A stretch of 64,000 bases of DNA from the NCBI GenBank assembly GCA_029959085.1, contig JARWIR010000027.1, positions 9,486,001-9,550,000 on the forward strand. Reading direction: 5' to 3'. Numbering within the stretch: the stretch's first letter is position 1; each line of letters opens with the position of its first letter. The notes beneath the pieces were generated by a model that saw only the letters and a program-made list of their open reading frames with translations, was not told the DNA's origin and did not search any database. Positions 38,867 through 50,425 of the stretch are shown one piece after another. The DNA comes from Nemophila menziesii (lineage: Eukaryota > Streptophyta > Magnoliopsida > Boraginales > Hydrophyllaceae). A program made the translations under genes and the position numbers.

Positions 38867-38977
38867 TATGGCGGAGAAAAGATGGTAAAAAAATATTGAA
38901 GTTGATGTTTATTTCTTTATAAGTTGGCGTGAGAATTTGTTTATAATGGCAAAGGAAGGTATGATAAAGTTATTGTG

Positions 38978-40775
38978 TGGTGTCTCCTAGTGTGTTCAAA
39001 ATAAACAAACCTAAAAAGGCAAGACACGTACCGCAACTGTACGGGTCGTCCAAGTAATATCCGGTAAACGAAATTTCGATCTCAGGGATGGATTAGGTAA
39101 GACTAAAGTGTTATGCAATAAATGGAAATAGTTGCTTGAATGTAAATTAAAAGTAAATGAAATAGATTTTTATTTTGGTTTTTGTTTAAAGGACTAAAGT
39201 GAAAAATAATGTAAATATTAAACTAAAGTAAAACTAATGCAAGAAAAATAAATATTAAGAGACGAAAAGATGAGAGAATAGTACTTGAGTCACGCTACGT
39301 TTCACCAAAATAAACTTAATCAATGCTTCTTCTAAGGGACAAATTAGTAACTAGTAGTAGTCGGGATTCTAGATTCTCCTAACGCCCGTCAGGGTAGACT
39401 TAGGAGCTATTCTCAGGTGTTACAAACCCCGCCAGGGCGATCATAATCTACCTTCGAATGTCAACTTCTCTACCCAATTGTCTATAAGATTAACTAAGTC
39501 CGTCAGGATCAATAATTTATATCTTAGGTTTATTACCTATGTCAGTAATTAAACCCCCCGTCAAGATGATCACTTCCCCACCAAGGTGAATAGCCTAATT
39601 ACTCAAACCTATGTCTAATTGGCCAAATTAAATATATTGCAATTAACTTACGATAACAAACAATACTAAATTACTCAATTGAATTAAATTATAAATATCC
39701 CAAATCTAAAACATCAATTAAATAAATTAAGGTTCAACCCATATAGAGATTCTCAAGCACTTAAGAAGTTTAGCTCATAACGGAAAATAAAAATAAAACA
39801 AATAAATTAAAATACATAATGTTTTACAGAAAGAAAATAAATAAACCTAATGAAGATGTTGGGTTTGGCTTTGAATTGAAGAATATGACTGCTCCAACTC
39901 TTAGCTTTCTTCCTTCCTGCTTGCTCTGAATTGAATCCTTAAGCCTCTTTGATAATTATATGAAGTGTGTTTGAAAGAGGAGGCTAAGGGGTGTATTTAT
40001 ATGTGTTAGGAAGCCCTAGGTCAAATTTACTTGGAGTGGAAGACAAGTCAAGAACTCTTTAATTCGTAAGCCTAAAATCTAGGAAATGTAAGATTCTGCT
40101 GCTGATTTGATTTGGTCATATCTCATTCAATACTTACCGTTTGAGGAGTTCCAATATATGAAACCGCTTGTCTCGGAAAGAGCTTTCTATTGGTGCAGAC
40201 CACTCGTCCAAATTCCTAGCCAATCTTTAGTTATGGACTAGTCTTTGAAACGTGACTGGAATTTCAGATTCATAAGGTAGCTTTATCTTTTCCTTCTTTG
40301 CATATGTCCTTCCTAAATCTTCTTATTTCCATGTAAATCTTCTTTCCTTTACTTCTTTATCTCGAATCGGTCTCTTAAGTAATTACCATTTATCTTTTAA
40401 TGTTTCACATTAAATAAATAATTAAACCGCATATGCTTTACAAAAATTAATAATTCAAGAAATAGAAATAGGAAAGTGCACTCTAAAATTAGAAACTCGA
40501 CTCAATTACTTCCTAATACACTTAAATTAAGCTAAGACTCTATTCTCACTTCTCCACCTTGGATTGGTCTTTCATGTAATTCAAGAACCTATTTAACTTT
40601 GCACTAAAAATAGTCAAATTTACGCACAAAAGCTCAGAAAATGCTAATAGCTAAATTCCAAGGGGAGAAAGTGCAATATGATAAAATAAGCGTAAAATCC
40701 TAGCTAATAAGTCAATAATTCACCTAAAATGATGTATCCAGATGGCTAATATTTAGAACAAATAGGGAGACATCA
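38978..40775 (-). repeat. Element A 3' LTR
   Basis: 1,798 bp, tggtgtctcc...gggagacatca on the plus strand. The TATA element reads tataaat on the minus strand (about 39991-40003). It differs from the 5' LTR by many scattered substitutions and by about 38 bp present here at about 40588-40625 and missing near 60528 in the 5' LTR. Confidence 0.93.
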
Positions 40776-42422
40776 AGACCCCAACTCAAACCTTTGTCGT
40801 CTCGACAAAGTAAAATTAAAACAAAGGCCCCTTTTAGGTGAATGCAGAAGGTAGAATCTAGAAAATATTCCCAAAACATGACTTAAAACAAATCTCATAT
40901 AGTCTACTCTAGGAACTAATATACACATACACATATCATGCAAAAATCAAATACAAAATAATATCAATCCAAAATTAATTTCACAATGCTAGAAGGTTAC
41001 GCTTATTACTTATCTCAAGATGGTGGCTATAGGGTGTTCCTCGATCTTTACTTGCTTTGAACGCTCCGCTTAGCATACTCCCTATTAACTCATTGTGTAT
41101 CTAGGAATCATGAGGTCTTTTCGGTTTTAGCGTAGGCTGAAGGACGGTATGATATGCATATTTGGTAAATTTGAAGTGAGCTTTTGGCTCTCTCCTCACT
41201 TACCATCAACAAACTGTCCAAGAGCTTGAGTTTACACTCGAATAACGTTCTCACTAAACCCATTTGACGCGCTTAATTAGAGTCCCCAAATTAACCCAAT
41301 AAGCACTAAGGATGATTCACTTAAAAATTACCACTTTGCCGGTCCGAATATATTTTCTTTTCAAACCATTTATTATTTCTTTTTCTTTTCTTTTGTATAG
41401 CTATGACTCTCTTTTTGATGTTGAGATATCATGTTATAGTTATTCCTTTTCATAACTTGAGCTCGTAGCTTCTTTTTCATTCACTATTACCCCAGCAAAG
41501 GGTTACAATATCATAAACCTGTGAATCATCATTTATAGCACAAAGCACAATTTATAAGCTCCAAAATTCAAAACCTAATGTAAATTCCCATATAGTGGAC
41601 CCACCACCCCAAACTCAAGCTCAAGACAGGAAGTCTCAGGATCGTGATTCAAGTGCGGGTCATATGGTCATTCCTAACAATCTAAAGGGATATTGGCTTA
41701 TAATGTGGCGACAAAGAAAGGCTTAAAGGCTAAAAATTTGGCTAAGAAGGATATAATTAATTCAGGGATAGAAGGCCAAAAAGGATTCAAAGGGCTAACA
41801 AAGAACTACCTCTATCATTTTCCTATCTACACAGCTTGTCTCTAGTTCATACCTAAGTGAGTTCTCTACTCATTGAGATCTCACGTTCTACAAACCACCC
41901 ATTATCCTTAAGAACAAGTTTACTTCTTTTGCATTGTTCATTAATTTTTCCTATCAATTATCTCATGTTTGCATGCAATCAAAGTGTGTTTTATAATAAC
42001 TCCTAAAGTCAACTATTTTCTATCATAAATTCATGAAAAGCATGCTTGATGGGGGTATTTAAAACACTCTACAGTCAAACGCAACCCTAAAAAATTTATT
42101 TCTGAAAAGCATGTAAAACACAAAAAATTGGGATGAGGCAACGAACCCCACCCCAAACTCAAAAGTGAGTCGTGTCCCCACGACTCGAAAAAGACTCAAT
42201 AAAACAATTAAAATAAAAACTAAACTACCTAGTGCCTACCATCAATTAAGAAGAAGAATTAGAACTGGGTACCTGACCATAAAGATCCATCATATCCTCC
42301 TCCGAAGAAGAAGAGTAATTATCAATATCCATGTCCGAAGTTACCTTACCCCTTGTTGAATTCATCTTGGGGATTTCCTCCCAAAGTGCTATATTTTGTT
42401 TTCTTAGATGATCGATTTGTTG
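40776..42422 (-). other. Element A polypurine tract and 3' untranslated region
   Basis: The polypurine tract (ccaactcaaacc region, 40776-40792) abuts the LTR. Polypurine-tract-like motifs lie at 41604-41619 and 42150-42163. The GGGA hairpin is at 42167-42186, and the long-range stem arms are at 41331-41342 and 41492-41504. The end of the env-position ORF reads into the right end of this region (to about 42244). No other coding sequence is seen. Confidence 0.7.
42167..42186 (-). promoter_or_regulatory. Conserved GGGA-loop hairpin, element A
   Basis: On the minus strand GAGTCGTG-GGGA-CACGACTC is a perfect 8-bp stem with a GNRA-class loop. It lies just downstream of the env-position ORF and just upstream of a polypurine-tract-like motif, exactly as in B and C. 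Confidence 0.75.
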
Positions 42423-42705
42423 TTAAAATTTGATAGCCCATGGGGGTGTGCAAGAATTATTCTGAGAAGAAGAAGAAGAACCTTGATCTTGGATTGGTGT
42501 CTTTTCTTTAGGCTTTGCTGGTACCTTCATCCTAGCTGTTAATTTCTTGTGTAGTGGTTGTGCAGATGCCTTTTCTTGTTGTTTCTCTTCAGTAGGCTCA
42601 TCAAGATTGATGGCCTTTTCAATTGTAGAACCAGGCAAATTTTTTGTTCTTCCCTAGGATATAACACTTCCTCTTATAATCCATAGCATTTGTTTTGTTT
42701 GTCAT
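42245..42705 (-). pseudogene. Element A env-position ORF lacking its core domain
   Basis: It begins Met-Thr-Asn at 42705-42703, 9 bp after a polypurine-tract-like motif (42715-42729). The first frame stops after 28 codons. A shift near 42640 leads into a lysine-, glutamine- and serine-rich stretch (42638-42423, with QDQGSSSSSQNNS) that ends at a stop, after which the same frame carries a short coiled-coil-like end (QQIDHLRKQNIALWEE). The central domain of about 200 residues that B and C have between these parts is absent. It appears to be an internally deleted relative of the element B ORF. Confidence 0.6.
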
Positions 42706-43059
42706 GTTTGATTTGACCCCAAACTCAAGTTACACCAAGGATAGAATAAAGTTAAGAAATATTGGTGTAGCTTGAGTTTCTAGCTTGGATTTGATGACGA
42801 AAGAAGGTTTCTTGATGAATCTTGGAAGAACTCTTGATAGCTTGATGATCTTGATGGTGATTTATGGTGTGGTGTGATGAATTTGATGAAGAAATTGTGT
42901 TTATGGAAGATGGAGGAGAGAATTATTGATGTTATTGTGTTTGTTGTAGAGGTTTAATCAAGCTTCAAGGTCTATATATAAGGTTAGGAGCTGGAAAATT
43001 CATATGGGAAAGGCTAGGGTTTGCTTTTGATAAGGTAAGAAGTGTATAAGGCAACAATC

Positions 43060-43345
43060 TCTTCAAACCGCCATGCTGACCGGCATACCGGCGGATCTGG
43101 CCGGCTAGCCGGTGCTGGGCGTGTGTTCTTTTTACCTCTCGGCAAGCAACCCGAGACTCCACCCCATGGCCACGGGTTTTTTCTGGCCGGCATAGCGGTC
43201 GTGTGACCGGCTAGCCGGTGCGCTCGTGTGATTTTTTCTAACTCTCGACAAAAAACCCAAGCCTTGGACCCGTGGGCACGTGTTTTGCTTCGCCGGCATG
43301 CCAGTGGTATGGCCGGCTAGCTGGTCAGAGCAGCAGATTTTTCCC
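43060..43345 (-). repeat. Element A GC-rich array of paired palindromes
   Basis: Three tandem units of about 105 bp, each with two dyads: ccggcataccgg-type (about 43078, 43186, 43290) and ccggctagccgg-type (about 43100, 43207, 43311). It lies between the pol tail and the env-position ORF, the same place as the arrays in B and C, but the sequence is unrelated. Open frames across it are artefacts. Confidence 0.85.
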
Positions 43346-43545
43346 TCTTTTTTTCCTAGCACCCCAAACTCAATTTCCTGCACAATAGCACACTACCTTT
43401 CTCATTTCTTTTAAAAGTAGACACTAAAACTCGATACTGACTTAGAATTATACACTAGGAATGGAAAAACAATAAATCAATAAACTAATATACAAGTAAC
43501 TGGCTTTTGTTTAACGTCGTTATGCTCGACGGGTTACCTCTCGCA

Positions 43546-43762
43546 TCACTTTTTCACATAACCTCCCCAGCAGTGAGTGAGGTTATCAACATTTGCTATA
43601 CGGAACTTGCATCCCTTAGCTTTTATTACAACCAATTGATCCAAGAGAACCTTTGTGACTTTGAACGGTCCTTGCCAAGAACTCTTGGCTTTGCGCGCTT
43701 TCGGAGGGGGATCATGATTCTTCATTGCGACCTCTTCGCCTACACTAAATGCCCTCTTCTTT
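43546..43762 (-). pseudogene. Element A integrase C-terminal tail directly after protease
   Basis: The minus strand encodes FSVGEEVAMKNHDPPPKAR, WQGPFKVTKVLLDQ and DNLTHCWGGYVKK with a stop at 43548-43546. GPFKVTKV marks the integrase C-terminal domain of plant Ty3/gypsy elements. The preceding reading frame (protease plus a linker of about 85 residues) meets it with a one-base shift near 43757. Only about 200 bp separate linker and tail, so RT, RNase H and the integrase core are physically absent. The CWGGY end is shared with element C. Confidence 0.8.
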
Positions 43763-46452
43763 CATAGGTTCTTTTGGAACCTTCATAGCACGCACCTTCT
43801 CTTTCTTTTTATCATGGTCAAGGTGTGGATTTTTCTTAGGATATGGAGGATTTATGTTAGGTGGTTTCTTTCTGAGCTTTTTTTCCTCCATTCCCAAGGT
43901 TCCCACAACCTTAGTTGGCTCTTGTTCAATCATATCTATCCGGAAACACTCCTCATTAGCGTCCGGAAACTTCATTGGTCTGAACACGTTAAACTTCACT
44001 TCCTCGTCTTGGATTCACATAGTCAATTCTCCATTCTCTACATCAATTATAGTACGCCCCGTGGCTAGGAATGGTCTTCCCAAAATAATGGGGACATTCC
44101 TATCCGCGTCGTAGTCAAGTATAACAAAATCAAATAGAAAAATTAACGTACCTGCCTTGACGAGGACATTTTCTACTCTTCCCTCTAGATGCACAAGGGA
44201 CCTGTCAGCCATTTGCAAGACCATAGAGGTTGGTCTTGCGTCTCCTATCTTCAACTTTTCAAAAATTGATTCGGGCATAAGAATAATACTCGCTCCCAAA
44301 TCGTATAAATCTTTCGCTTGCCACTCATTACCAATAGAGATGGGAATAGTAAAACTCCCAGGATCAAGTAACATCGGTGGTAACTTACTCTGACATATCG
44401 CACTGCATTCTTCTGGCAAGCCTACCATTTCATTCTCAAGATACCGGCGTTTGTTTGTGAGAGCTCTTTTCAGGAATTTCAAATATTTTGGTACCCCCTT
44501 GATAGCCTCTAATAAAGGTATATTAATATTGAGCTTACTCACCATGTTCATGAATCTTTCATATTCAGCCGTATCTCTTTTCTTTTGAACTCTGGAGGGG
44601 ATCGGTGGAGAAGGACGGATTTCTACAACATGTTTCTTTTTTGGCTTTTCCGGAATCTTCTCCACTTCTACCACTTCAGGTTCTTCATCTTTTTCTTCCA
44701 CCTCCTCTAACGGTTTTTCTTTTCTAGTTACTTCCTTTTCTTTCATAACCGGGAAAGGTGGTTGTGGAATCTTCTTCCCACTTCTGAGTGTGATCGCGTT
44801 ACAACTTCTATATTGCTTAGGAACCTCCGTATCACTTGGAAGTTGGCCTTGACCTCGAACATTCAAACTATTGGCGATGTTTGATATTTGAGTCTTTAAG
44901 ACTTTTAACGAAGCAGAGTGTGAGTTTAATGTTTCTTCCATCTTATTTTCTCTCGCGTGGGTATCGTCCATGAATCGAGATAGCTGGATTTCGATTTTCT
45001 CTGACCTCTTATCCGAATTGGCTATGTATTGCGTCAAAGTGAGTGCTAACTCACTCGAGGTGGTTGTGCCTTCTTGAGGTCGCGAGGGAAGCGCCTTTTG
45101 AGCTAATGTGTCGGAATAAGCGTCTTGACCGGCTCTAAGTTGATTCCCTTGGCATTGGTTTTGTGTCTGAAACTGGTAATTGTTCCCTTGAGGCCTTTGT
45201 TGATAGGTTCCAGGATTGGCTGCCCCATGTGGATTCGAATACTGAAAGCCTAGATGATTTCTATTTTGATTTCCATACCCTTGACCACCTGAATAGTTAC
45301 CTCGCTGATTAACGAAATAAACAGATTCTGGGTTGTTGGCACATTCTTCCCAGCCATGATCATCTCCAACACAACGAGAACATAATTCTGTTTCATTAAC
45401 AACGTTTACCATAGCTTTATTCGACATAGATAATTGTTTTAGCTTGTTCTCAAGTGCGGCAATCTTAGCGTTTAATGCAGTTTCCATGTCCAAATTCAAA
45501 GTACCTCTTTCAGAGGCTCTAACCGATGATTTCGAGGATTGCCAACTCATTTCATTCTTCACAATCCGGTCTATGATAATCAGAGCTTGATAAGTTGTGA
45601 CCATCATGAGACCACCTTGGCACATAGTATCGATTTTGTCTTTCGCAGCATCACCTAAACTTCGATAAAATATTCCAAGCTGTAATTCAAAATAGTACCC
45701 ATGTAATGGGAACTTGCGTAATAAGGATTGAAAACGAGTCCATGCAACACCTACAGTATCTCCTGGCTCTTGGCGAAAACTAACAATATCTAATTGCCCA
45801 CTAAGTCGAACACTTTGAGGGTAGTACCTGTCAAAAAAGGTTGTCTGAAGTTGATACCAAGTCACAATCGTGTTGTGTGGTTGTTGGTCATACCACTCAC
45901 TAGCTCCTCCGGTGAGGAAGAATGGAAACATATGAAAGTACATTTGCTCTTGGGTTACTCCAGGGGTGACATATGCATCACAGATTTGCATAAACTTGTG
46001 CATAGCGCGAATAGGATCTTCACGAGCTGCACCACTATACTGTCCAACGGTTGTAAACTGATTAATCATACCCGCGTCTGGTCTGAATCGAATTCCTTGA
46101 ATCGGGGGAGGATGGAGTCCTAGTGGTGGTATACGAAAAGGTCCATGGTTATTCGGTTGGAAGATTTGCGGTCCGTTATCTTGAAGTACTCCACCATTAT
46201 TATTGAGTTGTTGTTGACCTTCGGGAGGATTTGATAATTGGACTCCTACCGGTGGAACTGGTGGTACTGGTGGAATTGGTAATACTGGTGGAGCTATTGG
46301 AAGACCGTTTTCATCCAACTGAATCACGGGATTCTCAACTAAATTTTCCATTTCTTCTTCTAACCTTGCTTGTTCTCTTGCTTCTTTATCTCTTTTGTTT
46401 TTTCTCGAACTAGGCTTTCAGGATTATCAAGGATCACGATATCTCCAAGCAT
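43745..46452 (-). CDS. gag-pro: Element A Gag-protease polyprotein
   Basis: The longest frame is 46351-44015 (778 aa). Homology with B suggests the original start at 46452-46450, with a one-base shift near 46400. In order: proline-rich N-terminus, capsid-like Retrotrans_gag region (about residues 85-265, with ASEWYDQQPHNTIVTWYQL and RYYPQSVRLSGQLD), one CCHC knuckle CSRCVGDDHGWEEC (about 325-340), a Q/N-rich stretch, and an acidic linker. The retropepsin-like protease follows near the C-terminus, with DLGASIILMPESIF as the catalytic motif and VPIILGRPFLA as the distal motif. A TGA at 44017-44015 interrupts the frame, which then continues in phase to 43745 as a basic linker. Gag packages the RNA and PR matures the polyprotein (family knowledge). 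It is the best-preserved gag-PR in the window. Confidence 0.85.
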
Positions 46453-46583
46453 ATACCAGAAACCTGTAAATCTGAGAAAGCAAGAACAAAACCAAAGCGT
46501 AAAACTGAAAAATAAAAATAAAAACTAAACTAAGAACTAGCAACTAAAACACTTATGGCTAACACCGGGGTCACACGCTACCG

Positions 46584-46601
46584 TCCCCGGCAGCGGCGCC
46601 A
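46584..46601 (-). promoter_or_regulatory. Element A primer-binding site (tRNA-Asp)
   Basis: The plus-strand sequence tccccggcagcggcgcca equals the 3' end of plant tRNA-Asp with one mismatch (g for a). It lies 6 bp inside the 5' LTR border. Element B has the same 18 bases at 58093-58110. Confidence 0.85.
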
Positions 46602-46607
46602 AAAACT

Positions 46608-47380
46608 TGGTGTCTCCTAGTGTGTTCTTAATAAACACACCTAAAAAGGCAAGACACGTACCGCAAGTGTACGGGTCGTCCAAGTAATATCCGGTAAACG
46701 GGATTTCGATCTCAGGGACAGATTAGATAAGACTAAAGTGTTATGCAATAAATGGAAAAAGTTGCTTGAATGTAAATTAAAAGTAAAAGAAATAGATTTT
46801 TATTTTGGTTTTTGTTTAAAGGACTAAAGTGAAAAATAAAGTAAATATTAAACTAAAGTAAAACTAATGCAAGAAAATAAATATTAAGAGACGAAAAGAT
46901 GAGAGAATAGTACTTGAGTCACGCTAGGTTTCACCAAAATAAACTTAATCAATGCTTCTTCTAAGGGAAAAATTAGTAACTAGTAGTAGTCGGGATCCTA
47001 GATTTTCCTAACCCCCGTAAGGGTGGACTTAGGAGCTATTCTCAGGTGTTACAAACCCCGCCAGGGCGATCATAATCCACCTTCGAATGTCAAGTTCTCT
47101 ACCAAATTGGCTATAAGATTAACTAAGTCCGTCAGGATCAATAATTTCTATCTTAGGTTTATTACCTATGTCAATAATTAAACCCCCCGTCAAGATGATC
47201 ACTTCCCCACCAAGGTGAATAGCCTAATTACTCAAACCTATGTCTAATTGGCCAAATTAAATATAGTGCAATTAACTTACGATAACAAACAATACTAAAT
47301 TACTCAATTTGAATTAAATTATTAAAATCCCAAATCTAAAAACATCAATTAAATAAATTAAGGTTCAGCCCATATAGAGA
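46608..47380 (-). repeat. Element A 5' LTR, first part
   Basis: 773 bp of the LTR, from tggtgtctcc up to catatagaga, where element B is inserted. The last five bases, agaga, are the target duplication of B. The LTR resumes at 59681. Confidence 0.93.
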
Positions 47381-48939
47381 TGGTGGTCCTTTGTGTGTTC
47401 TAAAAATAAATGCAAATGCTAATCGAACCACAACCGCAAGTGTACGGTTGTCCCAAGTAGTATAACTGATAAATCAGATTCGTTCCAAGGACGGAATGGT
47501 TGATCACAATGTCTAGCAAATAGTGATTGATGTACTTATGAAAATAAAAGATTATAAAATGTTTGTTTGGTTTTCGTATTAATTCTAAATAAATGAAAGA
47601 CAAATATTAAATTCAAGTAAAAGCTAAGACGCAAGTAAAATGAGTGAAAACGCAATATGAGATTTAGTACTTGAGAACGCAAGGATCCTCCTAATCTTAC
47701 TTCCTAACTTATGCTGGTTAAGGGCTAAATTGGTCAATTACAATGGTCGGGATTTTAAATTCCTTATACCCCCGTCAGGGTGGACTATAAGGCAATCCTA
47801 AAGTGTCACTAGTCCCGTCAGGGTAAATATGATCCACCGTTGGATGATTAAGTGTTTTACCTCATTGGCCCTAGAATTAGCTAAGTTCGTCAGAATCAAT
47901 AGCTTTTATCCTAGATTGAATAATTAATTCTATACTTAAACCCTTCGTCAGGATGATCCACACGCCACATATGTGGAATAGCTTAGATACTAATACCTAA
48001 TCTTAGTTCCCGACTCTAAAATCAGTAAATAATCACAAATTATCGAAAAGAGTAATGAACTCAATCTAATTTAATTTAGCATAAACCCAAATTCAACATT
48101 CGTTATTTCATAAAATTAAGATTCACCCATTGTGTGTTCTCAAGCACTATAAAAAGCTTAGCTCATATTAAAATTAAAAACTAAATTAAAAGAAATGGAA
48201 GTCATATTGTTTACAAAATTAATATAAAAAGAACCTAAATTCCGGAATTGGAATGACTACGAACTGAGCTATAGACCCACTCCAGCTCTTGTAGCTTCTT
48301 CTTCTTCCTTCTGTTGCTTCTCTCTGGTGTTTTAATCTTGTGGAATGTGAATTGTCTGAAAAATAGAAGTCAAGACCTCCTTTTATAAGCATAAATTCGT
48401 ACTAGGGCTTGGACCAGAAAATAGAATATTAATTAAATGTCCAAGCCCACTTTCTAAGCCCAAAATCCCGTAACTGCTGATACACCTTTACTAAAACGCC
48501 TTTCCCCGATGCGTTATGACTCCGATTGACCTCATTCCAGTTGCTAAACTTCCGTAACTCGATAAGGAATGTTTTATCTTCAAAGGTCAGCAGCTAAATC
48601 ATCGCTTAAGCACCTCGAAATCAGCACTCTATGGCCTGGAAAATGGATTTTCAGCTCTAAAAATAATATCTTCGGGATTTATCTTCAAGTCTTGACTCTA
48701 ATTCACGATCTTTGACTTTCTCCTCGGATTCCTCTCCTAGCTAACATCTAAAACCTGTAAAATTTTCACTAAAAATACCAATATTACGCGCAAAAGTTTT
48801 ATAAATTGAAAATGCTAGAAATAAAAAGGGAATTCCGAATTATTGCATATTAAGTCCAAAAGTCTATCAAATTAATTAAATAAACACCAAAAATGATGTC
48901 TCCCAAGGGTCGAAAATAAGAACAATTAGGGAGACATCA
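47381..48939 (-). repeat. Element B 3' LTR
   Basis: 1,559 bp, tggtggtcct...gggagacatca on the plus strand. The TATA element on the minus strand is ttataaaagg (about 48377-48390). The U3 start forms a stem-loop: the 11-base arms at 48894-48904 and 48929-48939 are perfectly complementary. Confidence 0.95.
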
Positions 48940-50425
48940 AGACCCCCAACTCAAACCTTTGTCGTCCCGACAAAGTGAAACAAAACAAAGGGGTAGAAGT
49001 AAGCGTATAAACAAGTAGAAGCTAGCAAATAAACCCTAAAGCAATTCTCAAAATAAATCTCATATAGCAAACTCTAGAAACTAATATACACATACACTAA
49101 TCATGCAACATCAAACATAAATAATCTCAATCATAAAATTAAAGTCGCAATGCTTGAAGGTTACACTTGTACTCATCTCTGTATGATGGCTATAGGGTGG
49201 TCATTAATCCTACCTCGCTTTGAACGCTCCACTTAGTGTATTCCCTATCAAAAAAATTATAAATTCACTATGCACTTAGGAATCACGAGGTCTTTACGGT
49301 TATAATATTGGCTTAAGGACGGGTGTGGATGTATATTTGGTAAATTTGAAGTGAGCTTTTGACTCTCTCCTCACTTACCATCAACAGTGTCCTCGAGCTT
49401 GAGTTAACGCTCAAAAAGATGTTCCCCCTCACCCATATACGCAATAATTTAGCGTCCCATGTCTACCCACTATAAATAAGATGATTTTCAGAAAATTCCA
49501 CTTTGCCGGATGTTTTCTTCATTCATATTTTTCTTTTTCTTTTCTTTTCTCTTTTTCTTCTTCATTTTTTTTGTACAGGAGCAAACCGGGTTCCCGGTTT
49601 TGACGAATCCGGGTTCCCGGTTCCTACTGTATGGATTTTTTCCTTTTTTTCATTTTTTCTTTCTTTTTCATTTTTTTCTCATTCCCGGCAAAGGGTTACA
49701 AGTATATATCATCTGCAATTGTGCTACAATACAAAGCACATCAATCCCAACCCATTAAATTTCCCATAAGTGGTCCCACCACCCCAAACTCAAGCTCGAG
49801 ACATGTCTCAGGATTGTGATTCAAGTGCGGGTCATATGGTCATGCCTAATAATCTAAGGGATAATGGCTTATATCGTGGCTACAAAGAAAAGGCTAAAGG
49901 CTCAAAGTGGGCTAAGACGGATAATCATTAATACAAGGGATAGACGGCTAAAAAGGCACAAATGGCTAACTAAGAACTGCCCCTATCATTTTCCTAAGTA
50001 CATAGCTTGTCTTTAGTTCGTATCTAGGTGGGTTCTCTACTAATTAGGATTTCACGTTCTACACATCAAACATATTCCTTGAGTACAAGCTTACTTCATT
50101 TGCATTGTTCATTAATTTTTCCTATCAATTACCTATGTTCGCATGCAATTGTAAGTGCGTTTTATATCAATCCCTAAAGTCCATTATTTACTATCATAGA
50201 TTTATCAAGAGTATGCTTAAAGGGATATTTAAAAATTTCTACAGTCAAAAGCAACTCCGAAAATTCTTTTATTGAAAGCAAATAAAGCAAATAACACATA
50301 AAAATTGGGATGAGGCAACGAACCCCACCCCAAACTCAAAAATGAGTCGTGTCCCCATGACTCGAAAAGACTCAATAAATCATTTAAACTAATCTACACT
50401 AAGAGGAAAGTTTAGAAAACTTATC
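48940..50425 (-). other. Element B polypurine tract and 3' untranslated region
   Basis: The polypurine tract at 48940-48957 abuts the LTR. Polypurine-tract-like motifs are at 49781-49797 and 50327-50340, and the GGGA hairpin at 50344-50363. The long-range stem arms 49498-49509 / 49684-49698 enclose a pyrimidine-rich stretch and one extra pair of the GC palindromes (49583-49622) that otherwise form the array at 52130-52690. Open frames here come from the T-rich stretch. Confidence 0.75.
50344..50363 (-). promoter_or_regulatory. Conserved GGGA-loop hairpin, element B
   Basis: On the minus strand GAGTCATG-GGGA-CACGACTC has one mismatch in the 8-bp stem. The position relative to the ORF stop and the polypurine-tract-like motif is as in A and C. 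Confidence 0.7.

Noticed and set aside
43745..46123. Plus-strand open frames across element A gag-PR
   Set aside because: Antisense shadows of the real minus-strand frame.
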